Of a stretch of 64,000 bases of DNA, positions 1 to 11,763 are shown piece by piece; position 1 is the first letter of the stretch, and the number at the start of each line of letters is the position of its first letter. This DNA comes from Poa pratensis. Its lineage: Eukaryota > Streptophyta > Magnoliopsida > Poales > Poaceae. The notes below the pieces were generated by a model that made no database searches, was not told the origin of the DNA, and was given only the letters and a program-made list of their open reading frames with translations. The stretch covers positions 23,783,023 through 23,847,022 of the forward strand of contig CAMZMU010000111.1 in assembly GCA_947311845.1 (NCBI GenBank). The letters are read 5' to 3'. The position numbers and the translations under genes were made by a program.

Positions 1-789
1 CACACACAAACGCTCGAGATACACGAGACACGAGCGCACCCTCACCACCGCACCAGAAGCCTCGCCTTACTCTTCTCTTACTACCACTAGGCGAACTCCG
101 CCGCGGTGGTGGCGGGCCCCATGCTCCGGGGCGGGCGACATTCCTCGTCCTTGGTGAATTGGCTGGGATGATCTTGGTGATACTCTTCAAGGGTTCTAAG
201 CTCGGATGTGGTCGGGGTGAAGTTGGAGTTACCACATTGTAGGCGTGGTAGGTTGGTCGTCGTGTGCAACTTCAAAAGTGGTCGTCTTTGGTGGTGTGCG
301 TTGATTTGGTGCCTTCGGCGGCTCTGTGTGTCGTGGGCAGGTGATGCTTTTGGCCTTGTGCTAGGTAGCGTTCCGTTGTTAGGGTAATACATTGGTGTAA
401 CACCCCCCCCCCCCCCCCTCTGGCTTTGGGCGAAGAAGAGAAAAAGGAAGGAGGCATAGCTATGGATACTCACCGAGGGAGCTCCTATCTCGAGCCATCC
501 ACGAGCAACGCGTCTAGGAAAGATGTGGGACCAAGAGGGATTTTTTTTTTTGCAATTCAAGAGGGATTGTTCGAGAGTTCACAGATCCGAGGACGACGAG
601 GCTTTGAAGAGCCCTGGCGAGTTTGTGTGGACTACAATATTTGTGAAGGTGGAGGTTAGTGCCTTCTATTTTCTCAATGTCGCAAAGGGTGTTTTGAAAT
701 GACACAAATGTGTATTTTTTTTGTTGTGTATATACAAGTAAAATGTTACAAGGAATCAAATTTGACACAAAATACACATTAAAAAGATT
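1..789. other. No gene recognised; C homopolymer tract
   Basis: I see no supportable coding region, RNA gene or transposon end. A run of 16 C lies at 403-418 and short T and A runs follow. Open frames on both strands here are low-complexity and resemble no family I know. The stretch may be the 5' part of array unit 1, but I could not align it to the other copies. Confidence 0.4.
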
Positions 790-892
790 GTTGCAAAGAA
801 TGTTGCATTCCCAAAAAACTGTAACACCGAATGTTGCATTGATCGTACGCTCAAGATTTTCCACAACATCAGGATCCTCCCCCAGAAATATA

Positions 893-1229
893 GGGCCTTT
901 TTGGATTGTAGGAATTTAGTAAGATTTTTGTTAGATTACAATCCTTAAGATTTTTTCTTATGGATTGCCTTTGGATTGAAGAAATCCTACCACCTAAATT
1001 CCTATGAATGGGATTCCCATGCCTCAAGTTCCATAGGACCTAGGCACTTTTCCACCCCAATCTCTTTTTTAGACTGCAGTGAGCAAGACCGAGACACTTT
1101 TCCTATGACTTTCCTGCGTTTCATCCAAACGACTATTCCTACAGTTTTCCTGCATTTTACAGTCCTATGTTTTACACAGCTAAATCTGTGGGATTTGTAT
1201 GTTTTTAAACGCTGACATCCAAAGAGCCC
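893..1229. mobile_element. Small MITE, TIR GGGCCTTTTTGGAT / ATCCAAAGAGCCC
   Basis: The ends form an imperfect inverted repeat. ATA flanks both sides (890-892 and 1230-1232). The paralogous unit 2 reads GGAAATATAACTCACC near 4997-5012 without the insertion, while here GAAATATA and ATAACTTCC flank the element. That comparison supports a three-base target duplication. The interior is AT-rich and non-coding. Three-base duplications occur in PIF/Harbinger and CACTA elements, but ATA is not the usual TWA site, so I leave the superfamily open. Confidence 0.65.
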
Positions 1230-2187
1230 ATAACTTCCACATGTATTTTCTTGAACGGCGTTTTTCCTGCAAGGTAATTTTTTTTACAGCACACCGCGTA
1301 CGTGTGTTTGGTCCAGTACATACGTACGCACAGTAGATCGGCCGGAGGACGCGCGACGGGATGGGACCCGCGCAGAGCGCCGGCAAGGGCATCGCAGCCT
1401 CTGATGGTGCACGCGCTGCATGCTGGGTTATTTTACGTGCCCCGACGAGCAGAGCTACCTACTCGCGCTACAGTGTGCAGCACGTCTCGTGCCTGCCAGC
1501 CGTGTCTGTCTGTAGCTAGCCGAGTGGGTGACCACCGAAAACCCGCGTGCACGTCGTTTTCTCATTTTTGACTGCTGATTTGACTCATGTACGTACTACT
1601 CGCTCTGCTCTACGCGTTGCATGGTGCATGCACATGTTCGCTCATCTACAACTACAAGCTCGACGTACACCATGGCACCTAGTTACAACATGGCAATCCA
1701 TGCAGGCGGCCACGAGGCTAACCACGGCGGCACACCGCTCGGCTCCACCCGACCGCTTGGCTCAACCCGGCTGGGCGCGCCCGTGAGGAAAACCAGTGCA
1801 CCCTGCCGACGCGCGTGTAGCAGGAGATGGTCACGGAAGGAAAACGGAGACCGACAGACGGCGACGCTGATGAAAGTGTCGTGTCGTCGGCACGAGCGGA
1901 TGGACAGATCATAGTAGATCCAATGACGGGCGACAGATGGAATGCCGATCATGTAGCTACAGAGAAGAAGAGAAGTGAGCGCAGCCATTTCCATCCAACA
2001 GTGTCAGTTCATATCAGTGTGGGTGATAATTACGGCAGGACCATTAGTCAGTGATGATGGCTGATTAAAGGAAAAGCGTGCCCTTCGTTATGGAGCAATA
2101 ATGATGAGGCCGGGTTCATCGTGGCCTTGTCGCCCATGGTCACTTCCGCAGCTCTGGCCCACCCGGTGTTAAATTGCTTGCTAAGTA

Positions 2188-2477
2188 CTCCCTCCGTACT
2201 CAAATAAGTGGATATCTAGAAATTTTAAGACAAATTATGGAGAGGAGTAGAAAATGCATTGGGAAAATGCAAGCCACCATCTCTCTCCTCTTTAATGCAC
2301 CAACCTCCAATGAGCTAAGTGCATGTAGAAAAAATGTTTAATGTTATTGGGCTTGATTCTCGTGCGATGAGAGAGAAACATTATTATCTACTTTTAAGTG
2401 TATTGGGAAGGTAGAAGTACACTCTTTTGTGGAAAAATTTGAATGCTAAACGTCCACTTATTTGAGGACGGAGGGAG
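2188..2477. mobile_element. Stowaway MITE (Tc1/Mariner class)
   Basis: The element begins CTCCCTCCGT and ends ACGGAGGGAG, an inverted repeat diagnostic of Stowaway MITEs. TA is duplicated on both sides (2186-2187, 2478-2479). Its 290-base interior is AT-rich and non-coding. Array unit 3 has the matching empty site (GAAGTATACACTGCACG near 23933-23949). Confidence 0.93.
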
Positions 2478-2479
2478 TA

Positions 2480-3160
2480 CATTGCACGGCAAATCCTATA
2501 TTCCGCGTACAAACGTCCGCGTACCCGTTAGTTGGCCGGGCCACAGCATGAGAGCAGGCGGTCGCACGAGGAAGACACACTAGGAAGACGCAGATGAAGA
2601 AGACGACGCGGGTTGACGCACACGCATCGTGCGCCATTTCCACTCACTGACGTCGGGGTCGACGCGGCTGGCCGCGTCGCCCTGGCGGAGGTGAGGCCAG
2701 GACCTCGCCGGAGGCGAAGCCGCAGCGGCTTCGCCGGCGGAGGCGAGGAAGAAACATAACGACGGGGGGGGGGGGGGGGGGTGCGGGTGCGAGAGCGGTG
2801 CGGAGCTCGCCGGCGACAGGAATTAGGGTTAGGGTACGGGAGCTCGGCGGCAACGGAGTTTGAGTTAGGGTTCGGGGGGGGGGGGGGGGTGGGGGGTGGG
2901 TTAGAGGGAGGCCGGCCGGGGGGCGGCGGACCGGCGGCGGTGGCGGCTGGAGCAGGGCGGGGCGTGGAGGCGGCGTGGTAGCGGCGCCAAGCGCGGGCGG
3001 CGGCTTGAGGTGGGTCGACGGCGGCCGGAGAAAGAAGAAGAAGAGGCGAGGAAGGAGAGGATGCGGTGGGCCGCGGCCCATGTCGAGGATGGCATCACGA
3101 GGCGGGTACGCGGAGCTTTGCTCCCTCCGCGTACCGCGCGATATAGGGGCACCCCACTGC
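2480..3160. other. GC-rich block with two long G runs, no gene
   Basis: This block separates M1 and M2 in unit 1 and is absent from the other units, so it was probably inserted. It has G runs of about 18 at 2764-2781 and 17 at 2874-2890. It also has CCGCGTAC-type motifs near both edges in opposite orientation (about 2495-2520 and 3100-3140). Text such as TTAGGGTTAGGG suggests a captured 5' leader, as in Pack-MULEs. I found no convincing TIR or target duplication. Confidence 0.35.
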
Positions 3161-3960
3161 ACACACTATCTGACTAATGGAAATCTTGCAACCATGTGTG
3201 TACATATTAAGTACGATGCATTTGTACAAGCTTAAGTGTGTACATACCGCGTCATCTCAAGAGTAACTGAAATCTGGCAATCATGTGTATATACGTACAC
3301 ATTGTATTCGATCAAGTAACTGGAAATAGCTAATAAGACGGGAAAATCATCACTCACACGCTAGAACGGTCTTGTGCTCGAGTACGACCTTTATCAGGAT
3401 ATATGTATTGTTTGACCCTGCCCTAGAATATTCTGCAAGCATTTGGATATAAGAGATATTTGGATGCCGCTACATATAAGAATATTATAATATATTTGGT
3501 CACACGACTTTATCGATGAACATGTTCTATTAATTTTTCTAATATTTACGGAATTCGTTTTTTTGCTTACTCTCACTCACAAAAGCATCACAGAAAATGG
3601 CTCTTCGGTTGCGCAAATTGGTTACAAATGGTATAGCAAATGGAAAGTACCTTAATATCCGGTCAATAACATGTGTCTTGACAATAAACACTTAAATCAA
3701 CTAGTTACAATTGTAATATATTACTCTGGCCACCTACTTATTTCTCAGTTATCATCCTTTCTACTTCCAAAATGTACACATCTACGAGTCTTAGCATGGA
3801 CCTCAAAGATGTATTAATAAATATAACTGGTACATAATTTACAACATAATAAGTAAGTTATATAAAGTAAAATAGTTTAGTATAAATAAATAAACTTGAA
3901 TGCTAACACACCCACTTACGACGCTCACAACGTAGATATGATACACAACCGTATGTAGTG

Positions 3961-4789
3961 CCGACGAGTTTAGCCGCCTAAGATTTGATCTACAGTCGTC
4001 CTAATCCCCGTATAGACAAATTCCATTTCCATCTATCTTTCAGGAAAACTTGAAAAAGGTGATGTGAAGATCCAGATGGTGACGCGGGAAGCAGATAGGT
4101 CGCAGTTGGGCGACTACCTCGGCGAGGATCATGACTTAGCATGTAGCGAATTTCCTGAAGTTTGAATTACTGTTACATTTCGGGCGCATGTGCATTTTTG
4201 AATTGCGTTCGAACGTTGTAGCTTTCTTTACTTTGCTGCTCTTTTGCTTTCTGGTTTGTAATAACTGGTTGTTTCTTTGTATGAAGTCGACGAGTAGGCC
4301 CGTTTGGTAAAATAATCTATCTTTCAATGTCTTTCAGGTTCGTTTCGAACCCGTTTAGCTCAGCGAATTGGCGGTCTCAAGCAGGGTCAAAGAAGGTTCA
4401 TACGTTGATTTTTTTTACAAATATAACCTCCAAACGCATGCTAAAAATACCCTGCCAGAATGGTTGGGAACTAAAAAAAAAGTGACACGTGGCACTTGTC
4501 GTCAACTGAGATGACATAAATTACTTTCGGCAAATTGAATGGCGGGAAATGACATTACGACTCCTCAGTTGGTGGAAAGTGGCTTCAGTGGAAGCCTTTG
4601 CCACACTCACACGGGACCATTCAGGTGGCGGGAAGACAAGTGTTGTCTCGCTATGGTACTTTTGACAATTGCATTCAAAGGACGATAGTTTAACAATTGT
4701 GAAACGCTGATGGATGTATTTGTAAAAAAATTGCCCCCTTCCTCCGTGGCTCCCCTCGCGACACCTGAGAGTATTTTCCACAGTTGCAA
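3961..4789. other. Intergenic stretch, nothing recognised
   Basis: Lies between the M2 module of unit 1 and the M1 module of unit 2. I see no transposon ends, no conserved reading frame and no match to module M3. It may be unique sequence or an unrecognised old insertion. Confidence 0.4.
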
Positions 4790-5884
4790 ACGAGTCTTAG
4801 ATTTGATGTGTGGAACATATGTTAAATGTGTTGGTTTCTTCTGTTGCAAACAGTTACACGCAGTTTACATTTTGATGCGACCAATGAGAGATTTTACTGC
4901 ATGCATTATCTTGTATCTACTCGCGCGAGCGCGTCTAATGTTTCAACCGCATGTTGCACTGATCTGACGGCTAGCGAGCCGGCTGTCTCCCACGGAAATA
5001 TAACTCACCTGAATTTCCTTTGGAACGGTCAAGGTTTTTACAGTTTTTTTTGCAAGGTTGTTGCAGGCAGCCTCCGGCCCTAGTAATTTTTTGACATATG
5101 TACTGTACGTACGTACAGTAGATAGGCCGGGGGACGTGTGACGTGATGGGATGGGCGCAGAGAGCCGGCGCAAGGGCAGCACAGCCTCTGATGGTGCACG
5201 CGCTCCATGTTGTGTTATTTTACGTGCCACGACGAGGTTACCTACTCGTGCTAGAGTGTGTTTCCCAAAAAAAAACAAAACTCGTGCTACAGTGTGCCGC
5301 ACGTCTCGTAGCGTAGCTGCGTGCGAGGTGACCACCGAAAACCCGCACGTCGTTTTCTCATTTTTGTCTGCTGATTTGACTCATGTACAACTCGCCCTGC
5401 TCTACGCGTTGCATGGTGCATGCACATGTTCGCTCGTCTACAAGCTCGCTCGACGTAGAGCACCACGTACAATGTACTGTCACCTACTACAACATGGCAA
5501 TCCAGGCACCTGGCTGGTAAGAAATTCCACCGTAGCGAAGCACATCTCGTTCCATGGACACGAACACGTGAGCAAAAATCTGTGACTGAAAAACCATGTA
5601 AAACCTACGCCGGGATTATCGCATTCATTGTGCTGCTAGCCCAGACGCCACTGGTCCTTGTTCCTCGCTGCGCACCGGGGGCAGCGTTCTTCTTCCTCGT
5701 AACAGATGTGGAGGCCAGACAGAAGTAGAAAACGACATCGCACGCGCCACCGGTCACGGCGGTGGCCGCGAGGCTAACCACGGCGGCAGCGCCGCCAGCA
5801 AGCCGCTCGGCTCCAACCGGCTGGGCGCGCGTTGCCCTCAAGGAAATCCATGCCCTGGCCCTGCCGACGCGCGTGTAGCAGGAC

Positions 5885-8800
5885 TCCGGATGGCACCCGC
5901 CGGGTACGGGGACGGGTTTGGCACCCCCATACCCGCCCCCGTCACCCGCCCCCATACCCGCCACCGGGTACAGAACGTTCCCATACCCGCCACCCGCCGG
6001 GTACCCGGCACCCGTCGGGTACCCGTCAAGCAATAGGTTTTTGCACAGAAAATTAATGACAGGTTTTTGCACAGCAATTACAGCAACAATCTCACAGAAA
6101 TTACAGCAACAAAATGCCAGCAATATTATAAGGTATTTGCACAGCAATTACAGTAACAATTTCACACATTTAAAGCAAAATTTCACAGCAACAATACACA
6201 GTTTAACAACAATTCAGAGCACAAATTCATAGTTTTACAACAAGTTCACGAAATCACGCATTAACACAATAAATAGTCCAGAATTCCAAACAACTTAAAC
6301 AAGTTCATGACAACAAGTACATGAATCAAACAACTTAAACAAGTTCATGACAACAAATTCATCAAAGACAAAGAAGCTCCAGCAAGTTCAACTTCCAACT
6401 CCACCAAAGCCTTGAAGCTCGAACTCCAGCCAGCAAGGACGTCTCATATGGAGGTCATGCATTAGTCCTAGGTACAATAAAATGTAAGTTATAAATTTGG
6501 AGGTGTGCAATCACAAAAGTATGGTACAAATAAACACTATCACATACTAACCTCATTCTCTTCTTGTGTGTCTTGAAGACAAGTCCAGAAGCTGCCTTCA
6601 CCCATATGAGCATCTATAAGACACAAAAAATGGACATACAAGAAGATCAGATTGTGTAAAAAGAGACATAAGAGATCAATGATAGAAAATGCATCATTTA
6701 CTCACCTTTGTACTTGATTCTAAGCCAATTCTGATAGCACATCAATACCTCAAGCATTTCGGAAGTGAGACGGCTCCTATGACCAGTCACTATTCTGCCA
6801 CTCATACTAAATGCAGATTCCGAAGCAACCGTTGTGACTGGAATAGCAAATATGTCTTTTGCTACCTTCCTTAAAGTTGGGTACCTTGTGCCAGCCACTT
6901 TCCACCAATCCAACACATCAAATTTTTCTGTATATGGTACTAAGTCATCAGCCAAGTAATGCTCTATCTCTCCTTGAACTCTAGCTGCTGCAGGCCTTTG
7001 TTGTGCTACAATGTCATGGAAGAACGACATAATGGCAGGAGCTGGCATTGAAGACAAAGAATCTACAGCCGGCTGATATTCAGCTTCTTCCACTTCATAC
7101 TCTTTGATCAATTTATGTAGATTAGCAACAACAACATCAACCTTGTCATTGCATTCATAAGAGGATGGCTCAATGCCATGCAGCATTGCATAACAAGCAA
7201 CCAACATTTGCCTCTTATATCTAGGGTCAAGAAGTGTAGCCATGCCCATCAGCCCTTGGATATCAGTCCAATATTTATCAAACTTTTGTATCATATTTTC
7301 ACACATTTCTTGGATAACCAAATCTTTAGAGGTTGTCCACTGCCTAATTTTCATCTTGATTTCACATATCTTCGGAAAGAACACATTGGCTGTGACATAA
7401 TCTCTATCAGAGAACAATGTGGTTATCTCATAGAATAAACTCAGCCTAGGTACAATATCTGCCGCAAAGTCCCATTCATCCGAAGTAGGCAAGTTTACAT
7501 ATTGCTTGTCTACTACTTTGGCTCTTTCAAAGACAGCTCTATAAGGCAAAGCTATGTTGAGCATAAGGTAGACAGAATTTCACCTAGTCTTACAATCTAG
7601 TCTCATCTTATTTGTGATTTTTACTTTCTTATACCTAGCCATCTCCTCAAATTTCTCGACTCTCTTGGCTGAGGCAGTCCAATATCCAACACTTTCTCTA
7701 AGATTGTGTGTAGCAGATTTCATTGTATCTAAGCCATCTTTTACTATCAGGTTCAAAATATGAGCACAACAGCGCATGTGAAGCATTGTACCTTCTAACG
7801 GCAGCTTGGACTTCCCTATTTTGCCCACCAATAGCTCAAGTGCCCGGTCATTGGACGTGCAATTGTCAACCGTCACAGTCATGAGTTTCTCATCCAAATT
7901 CCATTCCATCAATGTGTTATGCAGCTCTTCAGCTATGGCATCTCCGGTATGTGGTGCTGGCACATATATGAACCTACAATAAACATACATGCACAACAAT
8001 TTAGAAAAACAACAACTATTTATCACTAAAACAGCACCAGTTCATCACTAAAAACAGCACCTATTCCTCACTAAAAACAGCAACTATTTATCACTAAAAC
8101 AGCAGCAGTTCATCACTAAAAACAGCACCTATTCCTCACTAAAAACAGCAGCCTTACAACAATAAAAACAGCAGATATGAACAATAAAACAGAGCTATAC
8201 CCCATAAGAATGCTTCGCAGCTTCCATGATTCATCAACGAAATGACCTGTAACAGCCATGTAGCCCTTCTTTTGGCTATCAGCTGTCCACATATCAGTTG
8301 TGACATCTACCCTTGATTGCAGCATATTCATGTACTCAATTGCCTTAGCTTTTTCCTTGTCATATCTGCCCTTTATATCCTTCCTACAAAACAAAATAGA
8401 TATGTTAGCTCATCATTCAAATTTCAACACAATGGCAGAAATATTTATTGACAGCAGTGCATGAACAAACACAAACCTGATAGTGTTCCTTGTATGCATA
8501 TGAAAAAGTGGCTGCAGTGCACCAACAAACCTCCTAAAGCCAGCATGGTCGACAATACTCAAAGGGTAATCATGCAGCACTATCATGTTACCAAGCTCTT
8601 CTCTAGCAGTCTCTTGATCAAATGTATAGGTCTCTACATTCACCTTCCCATCAGCTTGGGCAGTCATCCTCAAAGAAGACTGACTCAATGATTTTCCTGT
8701 CTTGCTCTTCAACTTCAGTTGTCTTAGAGTACATACTTTCAGATGGTCACGCAGATGTGAAGTGCCACTGTTGGCTGATGCACTAAGCGCCTTGTGACAG

Positions 8801-10182
8801 TAGTTGCAGATGCCCTTCCATTCTCCACGCACACACTCCTTCTTCATCTCGAGCCACACACGAGAAGTTAGCTTTCTTGTAGCTGTTCCTGGAGCAGTCA
8901 CCTCCACCACTTCATCATCAGAAATTTCATTCACCGATTCGCTTGCGGCTTGGCTACTGCAGCTTGTACCACTGCATAGAATAAATAACATACTCAGTTG
9001 AAATGAATTAGCAAAATAAAAGCAGCAGCTATTCTGCAATACAAATAAGAAACAACAAAAATAAAACAGCAGCTAAGCTATTCTCCAAGCAATCAGCAGC
9101 TAAGCTATTCTCCAAGCAATCAGTGGTGCACTGCAGCCACTTTTTCATCTATTATCCAATACAAAAACAGCAGCTAAGCTGCAATGAAATCAACTAAATG
9201 AATCATCTAAGCCTATTTTTTCTTGCTGCAATAAATGTAAAATACATCTCTGATTCATCTAAAGTAGATCTGTGCAACTAAATGGATCATCTAAATCAAC
9301 AAGCTACAAGCCTAGCATCTAAAATCTACAAGCCTACCATCTAAAACCAACAAGTTGCAATTATGTTCAACTTACACCGTAGGCTTGGCCTTCTGCTGCT
9401 GCTTGCCGCCGGCTCCAGTCTTCTTCCCCTTCTTATGTACAGCGCCATCACCGTCGGAGGAGGAGGCAACGGGTGTAAGGCACCTCTTCCGGCCGTTCCC
9501 AGCCGCACAAACCGGTGGCCGTCCGCCGTGCGAGCTGCCTCCCTTCGAGCCCGATGGCGAGGGCTGGATGCCCAGTAAGAATCCTAGCCGCTCGCCGCTT
9601 CCCGCCGGCGGGATTTGCGCCGTGGCATCTCCAGACGGTGGAGGAGGCGTCGGTGTGGGGATGCGCTCATCCTGCTGCTGCTGCTCGAGCTCGACCGGGC
9701 CCTCGCTTGAGTATTCCTCGCTACCCTCCATATCCATGGATCCGACGGATCCACGGCTTCAGGGAGCGGCGGCCCAGGAGCAGCCGCGCAGAGCGCAGGC
9801 GGCGGCGGCGTCGGGGGAAGAAACGAGAGAGGGAAGGAAACAGAGAGCGGCGGCTGGGGTTGTGGGGATGGAGGAAAGAAAGGAGAGTGGCCGAGTGGGA
9901 GGGCGCTGGGCGCCTGGTTTCTTTCTCCTCTTTAGAATGACATGTGGGCCTGGGAACTTAGGGTTTGTGTGTATCACGGATGTATCACTGACAGGTGGGC
10001 TCCCCGGGTATGCGGGTTAACGGGGACGGGTTTGGCACCCCCATACCCGCCTCCGCTACACCCGCTGGGTATGGATTTTACCCGTTAAGCAGAACCGCGG
10101 GTATATTTTTCCACCATACCCTCCCCATTTAAGGCGGGTACCCGCCGGGTTAACGGGGGACGGGTACCCATTGCCATCCGGA
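5885..10182 (-). mobile_element. hAT-1 transposon, full length (4,298 bp)
   Basis: Terminal inverted repeats TCCGGATGGCA (5885-5895) and TGCCATCCGGA (10172-10182) match perfectly. The 8-base target duplication is AGCAGGAC at 5877-5884 and AGCAGGAG at 10183-10190, one mismatch. Unit 1 holds the unoccupied site at 1819-1826 in the same context (GCGCGTGT before, ATGGTCACGG after). Both ends are rich in GGGTACCCG-type motifs (5885-6035 and about 10010-10170), the expected hAT subterminal repeats. It encodes a six-exon transposase on the minus strand with one nonsense change. Repetition of CAGCAGCTATT-like motifs in introns (8030-8190, 9000-9180) shows internal microsatellite growth. Confidence 0.93.
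6462..9737 (-). pseudogene. BED zinc-finger hAT transposase, six exons, one stop
   Basis: Exons on the minus strand, with phases that agree throughout: 9737-9376, 8971-8477, 8383-8201, 7973-6706, 6613-6552, and 6467-6462 (last codon plus TAA). Exon 2 carries a BED finger (CNYCHKAL then HLRDHLKVC). Exon 3 has the hAT core strand TDMWTADSQKKGYMAVTGHF. Exon 4 has the CCAHILNLIV motif and the C-terminal dimerisation block ending TVASESAFSMSGR. At 7580-7582 a TGA stands where related proteins have Trp in the TRWNS motif (here KTR-stop-NSVYLML), a single G-to-A change. All splice sites remain good, so inactivation looks recent. The family is the RICESLEEPER-like/Ac-like hAT group, which includes domesticated host proteins. 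The TIRs and TSD around this copy show it is a transposon. Confidence 0.9.
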
Positions 10183-11763
10183 AGCAGGAGATGGTCACGG
10201 AAGGAATACGGAGGCGTCGATGGAGACCGACCGACATCGACGGATGGACGGACGGCGAGGCCGATAAAAGCGTCCTGTCGTCGTCCAATGACGGGCGACA
10301 GATCGAAGGAAGGTGTGGTAGATGGACAGTGCCGATGCTGTAGTTCGCTACAGAGAAGTGAGCGCAGCCATTCCTTCGAACAGTTAGTTCGTTCGTGGGC
10401 GATGATCGTGGGGGTGATAATTACAGCAGGACCATGGGTTTGACACACATATGTGGGTACATAGCGCGTTATTCTAAAATGCATTTCTACACACATATGT
10501 GGGTACATAGCGCGTCATCTATAGAGTAACTGAAATCTTGCAACCATGGGTTTGACACACATAGATATTGGATTCGAACAAATAATTGGAAATAGGTAAT
10601 AATAAGAGGGAAAAGCACCACTCACACGCTAGACAGAGCATTATTGCATGATTAATACAAGAACTCGTAAGTTTAACGGTCTTGTGCTAGAGTGCGTCCA
10701 CCGTGAGGATTTGTATTGCTTGACCCATGCCCTAGAATACTCTACAGGCATTTGGATTTAATAGATATTTGGATGCAGGTACATATAAGAATGTTATAAA
10801 TGCTATAGAAAATGTCCCCGGCAGAAAGAACCATAGAAAATAGTCTTTAGTGCAACACAAACTGGGTATAAATGCTATAGCAAATGAAAATTACCTTAAT
10901 ATCTACTCAATAACATATGTCTTAAATCAACTTGTAAAATAGTAATATGTTACTCAGTCTATCTACTTATTTTTCAATCCTTTCTACTTTCAAATTGTTC
11001 ACATCGACTAGCCTTAGCATTGGCCTAAAAAATGTATTAGTAAGCAATGGACACATAATTTGTGACAAAATAAGTAAGTTATATAAAGTAATAGAGTTTA
11101 TAGTAAGTGTGTACTTGGAAGGTGTCCCATGTGGGATGTAGATCGCATGAAGGCGGAGGAAATTTGAAAGACACTGCATTCAATACTAACATGATTGTAT
11201 GTAAATATTTGAGTGATGAAACTGTGAAATTTATTGAATGAATTATTCTTCAAAATAAAATTGATTGAAACCATTATTGGTCGAAACGAACAGTCTCTGG
11301 GAAGTAAAAGGCCATGGACTACCATGTAGAGCCAACATGTTAGATCTCGCCCCCGTATGTAGGACTAATGTCAGCACATGATGTCAAGAAAATGCGAAGT
11401 GGCGTCGAAAAACGGTGCTAGCGTCTCCTCACCGTGACGGAAAAAATGACACGAAGTTGATAAATTAGAAACTGCGTCAGTGATGTCGGCAAAGCCAGGG
11501 CACAGTCTCACGGTCTATGAAACCAAAAAAACATCATGGATGATCGGGGCCCAGGCCCGGTCCAGATTGCCGTGAAGTTTTCACGAAATGTCACGGATAT
11601 GTGTGACGTTTTCACGCAACCAAAACGTCACGGCTTCATACGCGCAACCAAAACGTCACGGTTTCATACACGAGGTCACACTATTTCTTTAAGTCATGGA
11701 ATACACGACAGATGGCCATGCATGACATCATTGAAATGTCATGGACCTTCAGGTTTTTTGTAT

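Larger units (their letters stand above)
790..3960. repeat. Array unit 1 (modules M1 and M2)
   Basis: First of four diverged copies of a non-genic unit. M1 (about 790-2480) shares long stretches with 4790-5884 plus 10183-10440, with 19374-19808 plus 23571-23953, and with 33598-34870. Shared landmarks include GGTTATTTTACG, ACCGAAAACCCGC, TGCTGATTTGACTC and CTACAGAGAAG. M2 (about 3230-3960) matches 10440-11170 and 26470-27200, with landmarks AGAGTAACTGAAATC and CACTCACACGCT. No reading frame is conserved between copies, so the unit is probably not a gene. Two MITEs and a GC-rich block interrupt this copy. Its outer limits are approximate. Confidence 0.7.

Noticed and set aside
87..560. 157-codon frame on the minus strand
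   Set aside because: Low complexity, no recognisable domain; the frame depends on the C homopolymer.
2644..3162. 172-codon proline-rich frame on the minus strand
   Set aside because: Created by G runs and GC-rich text; no conserved motif and it lies in a unit-specific insertion.
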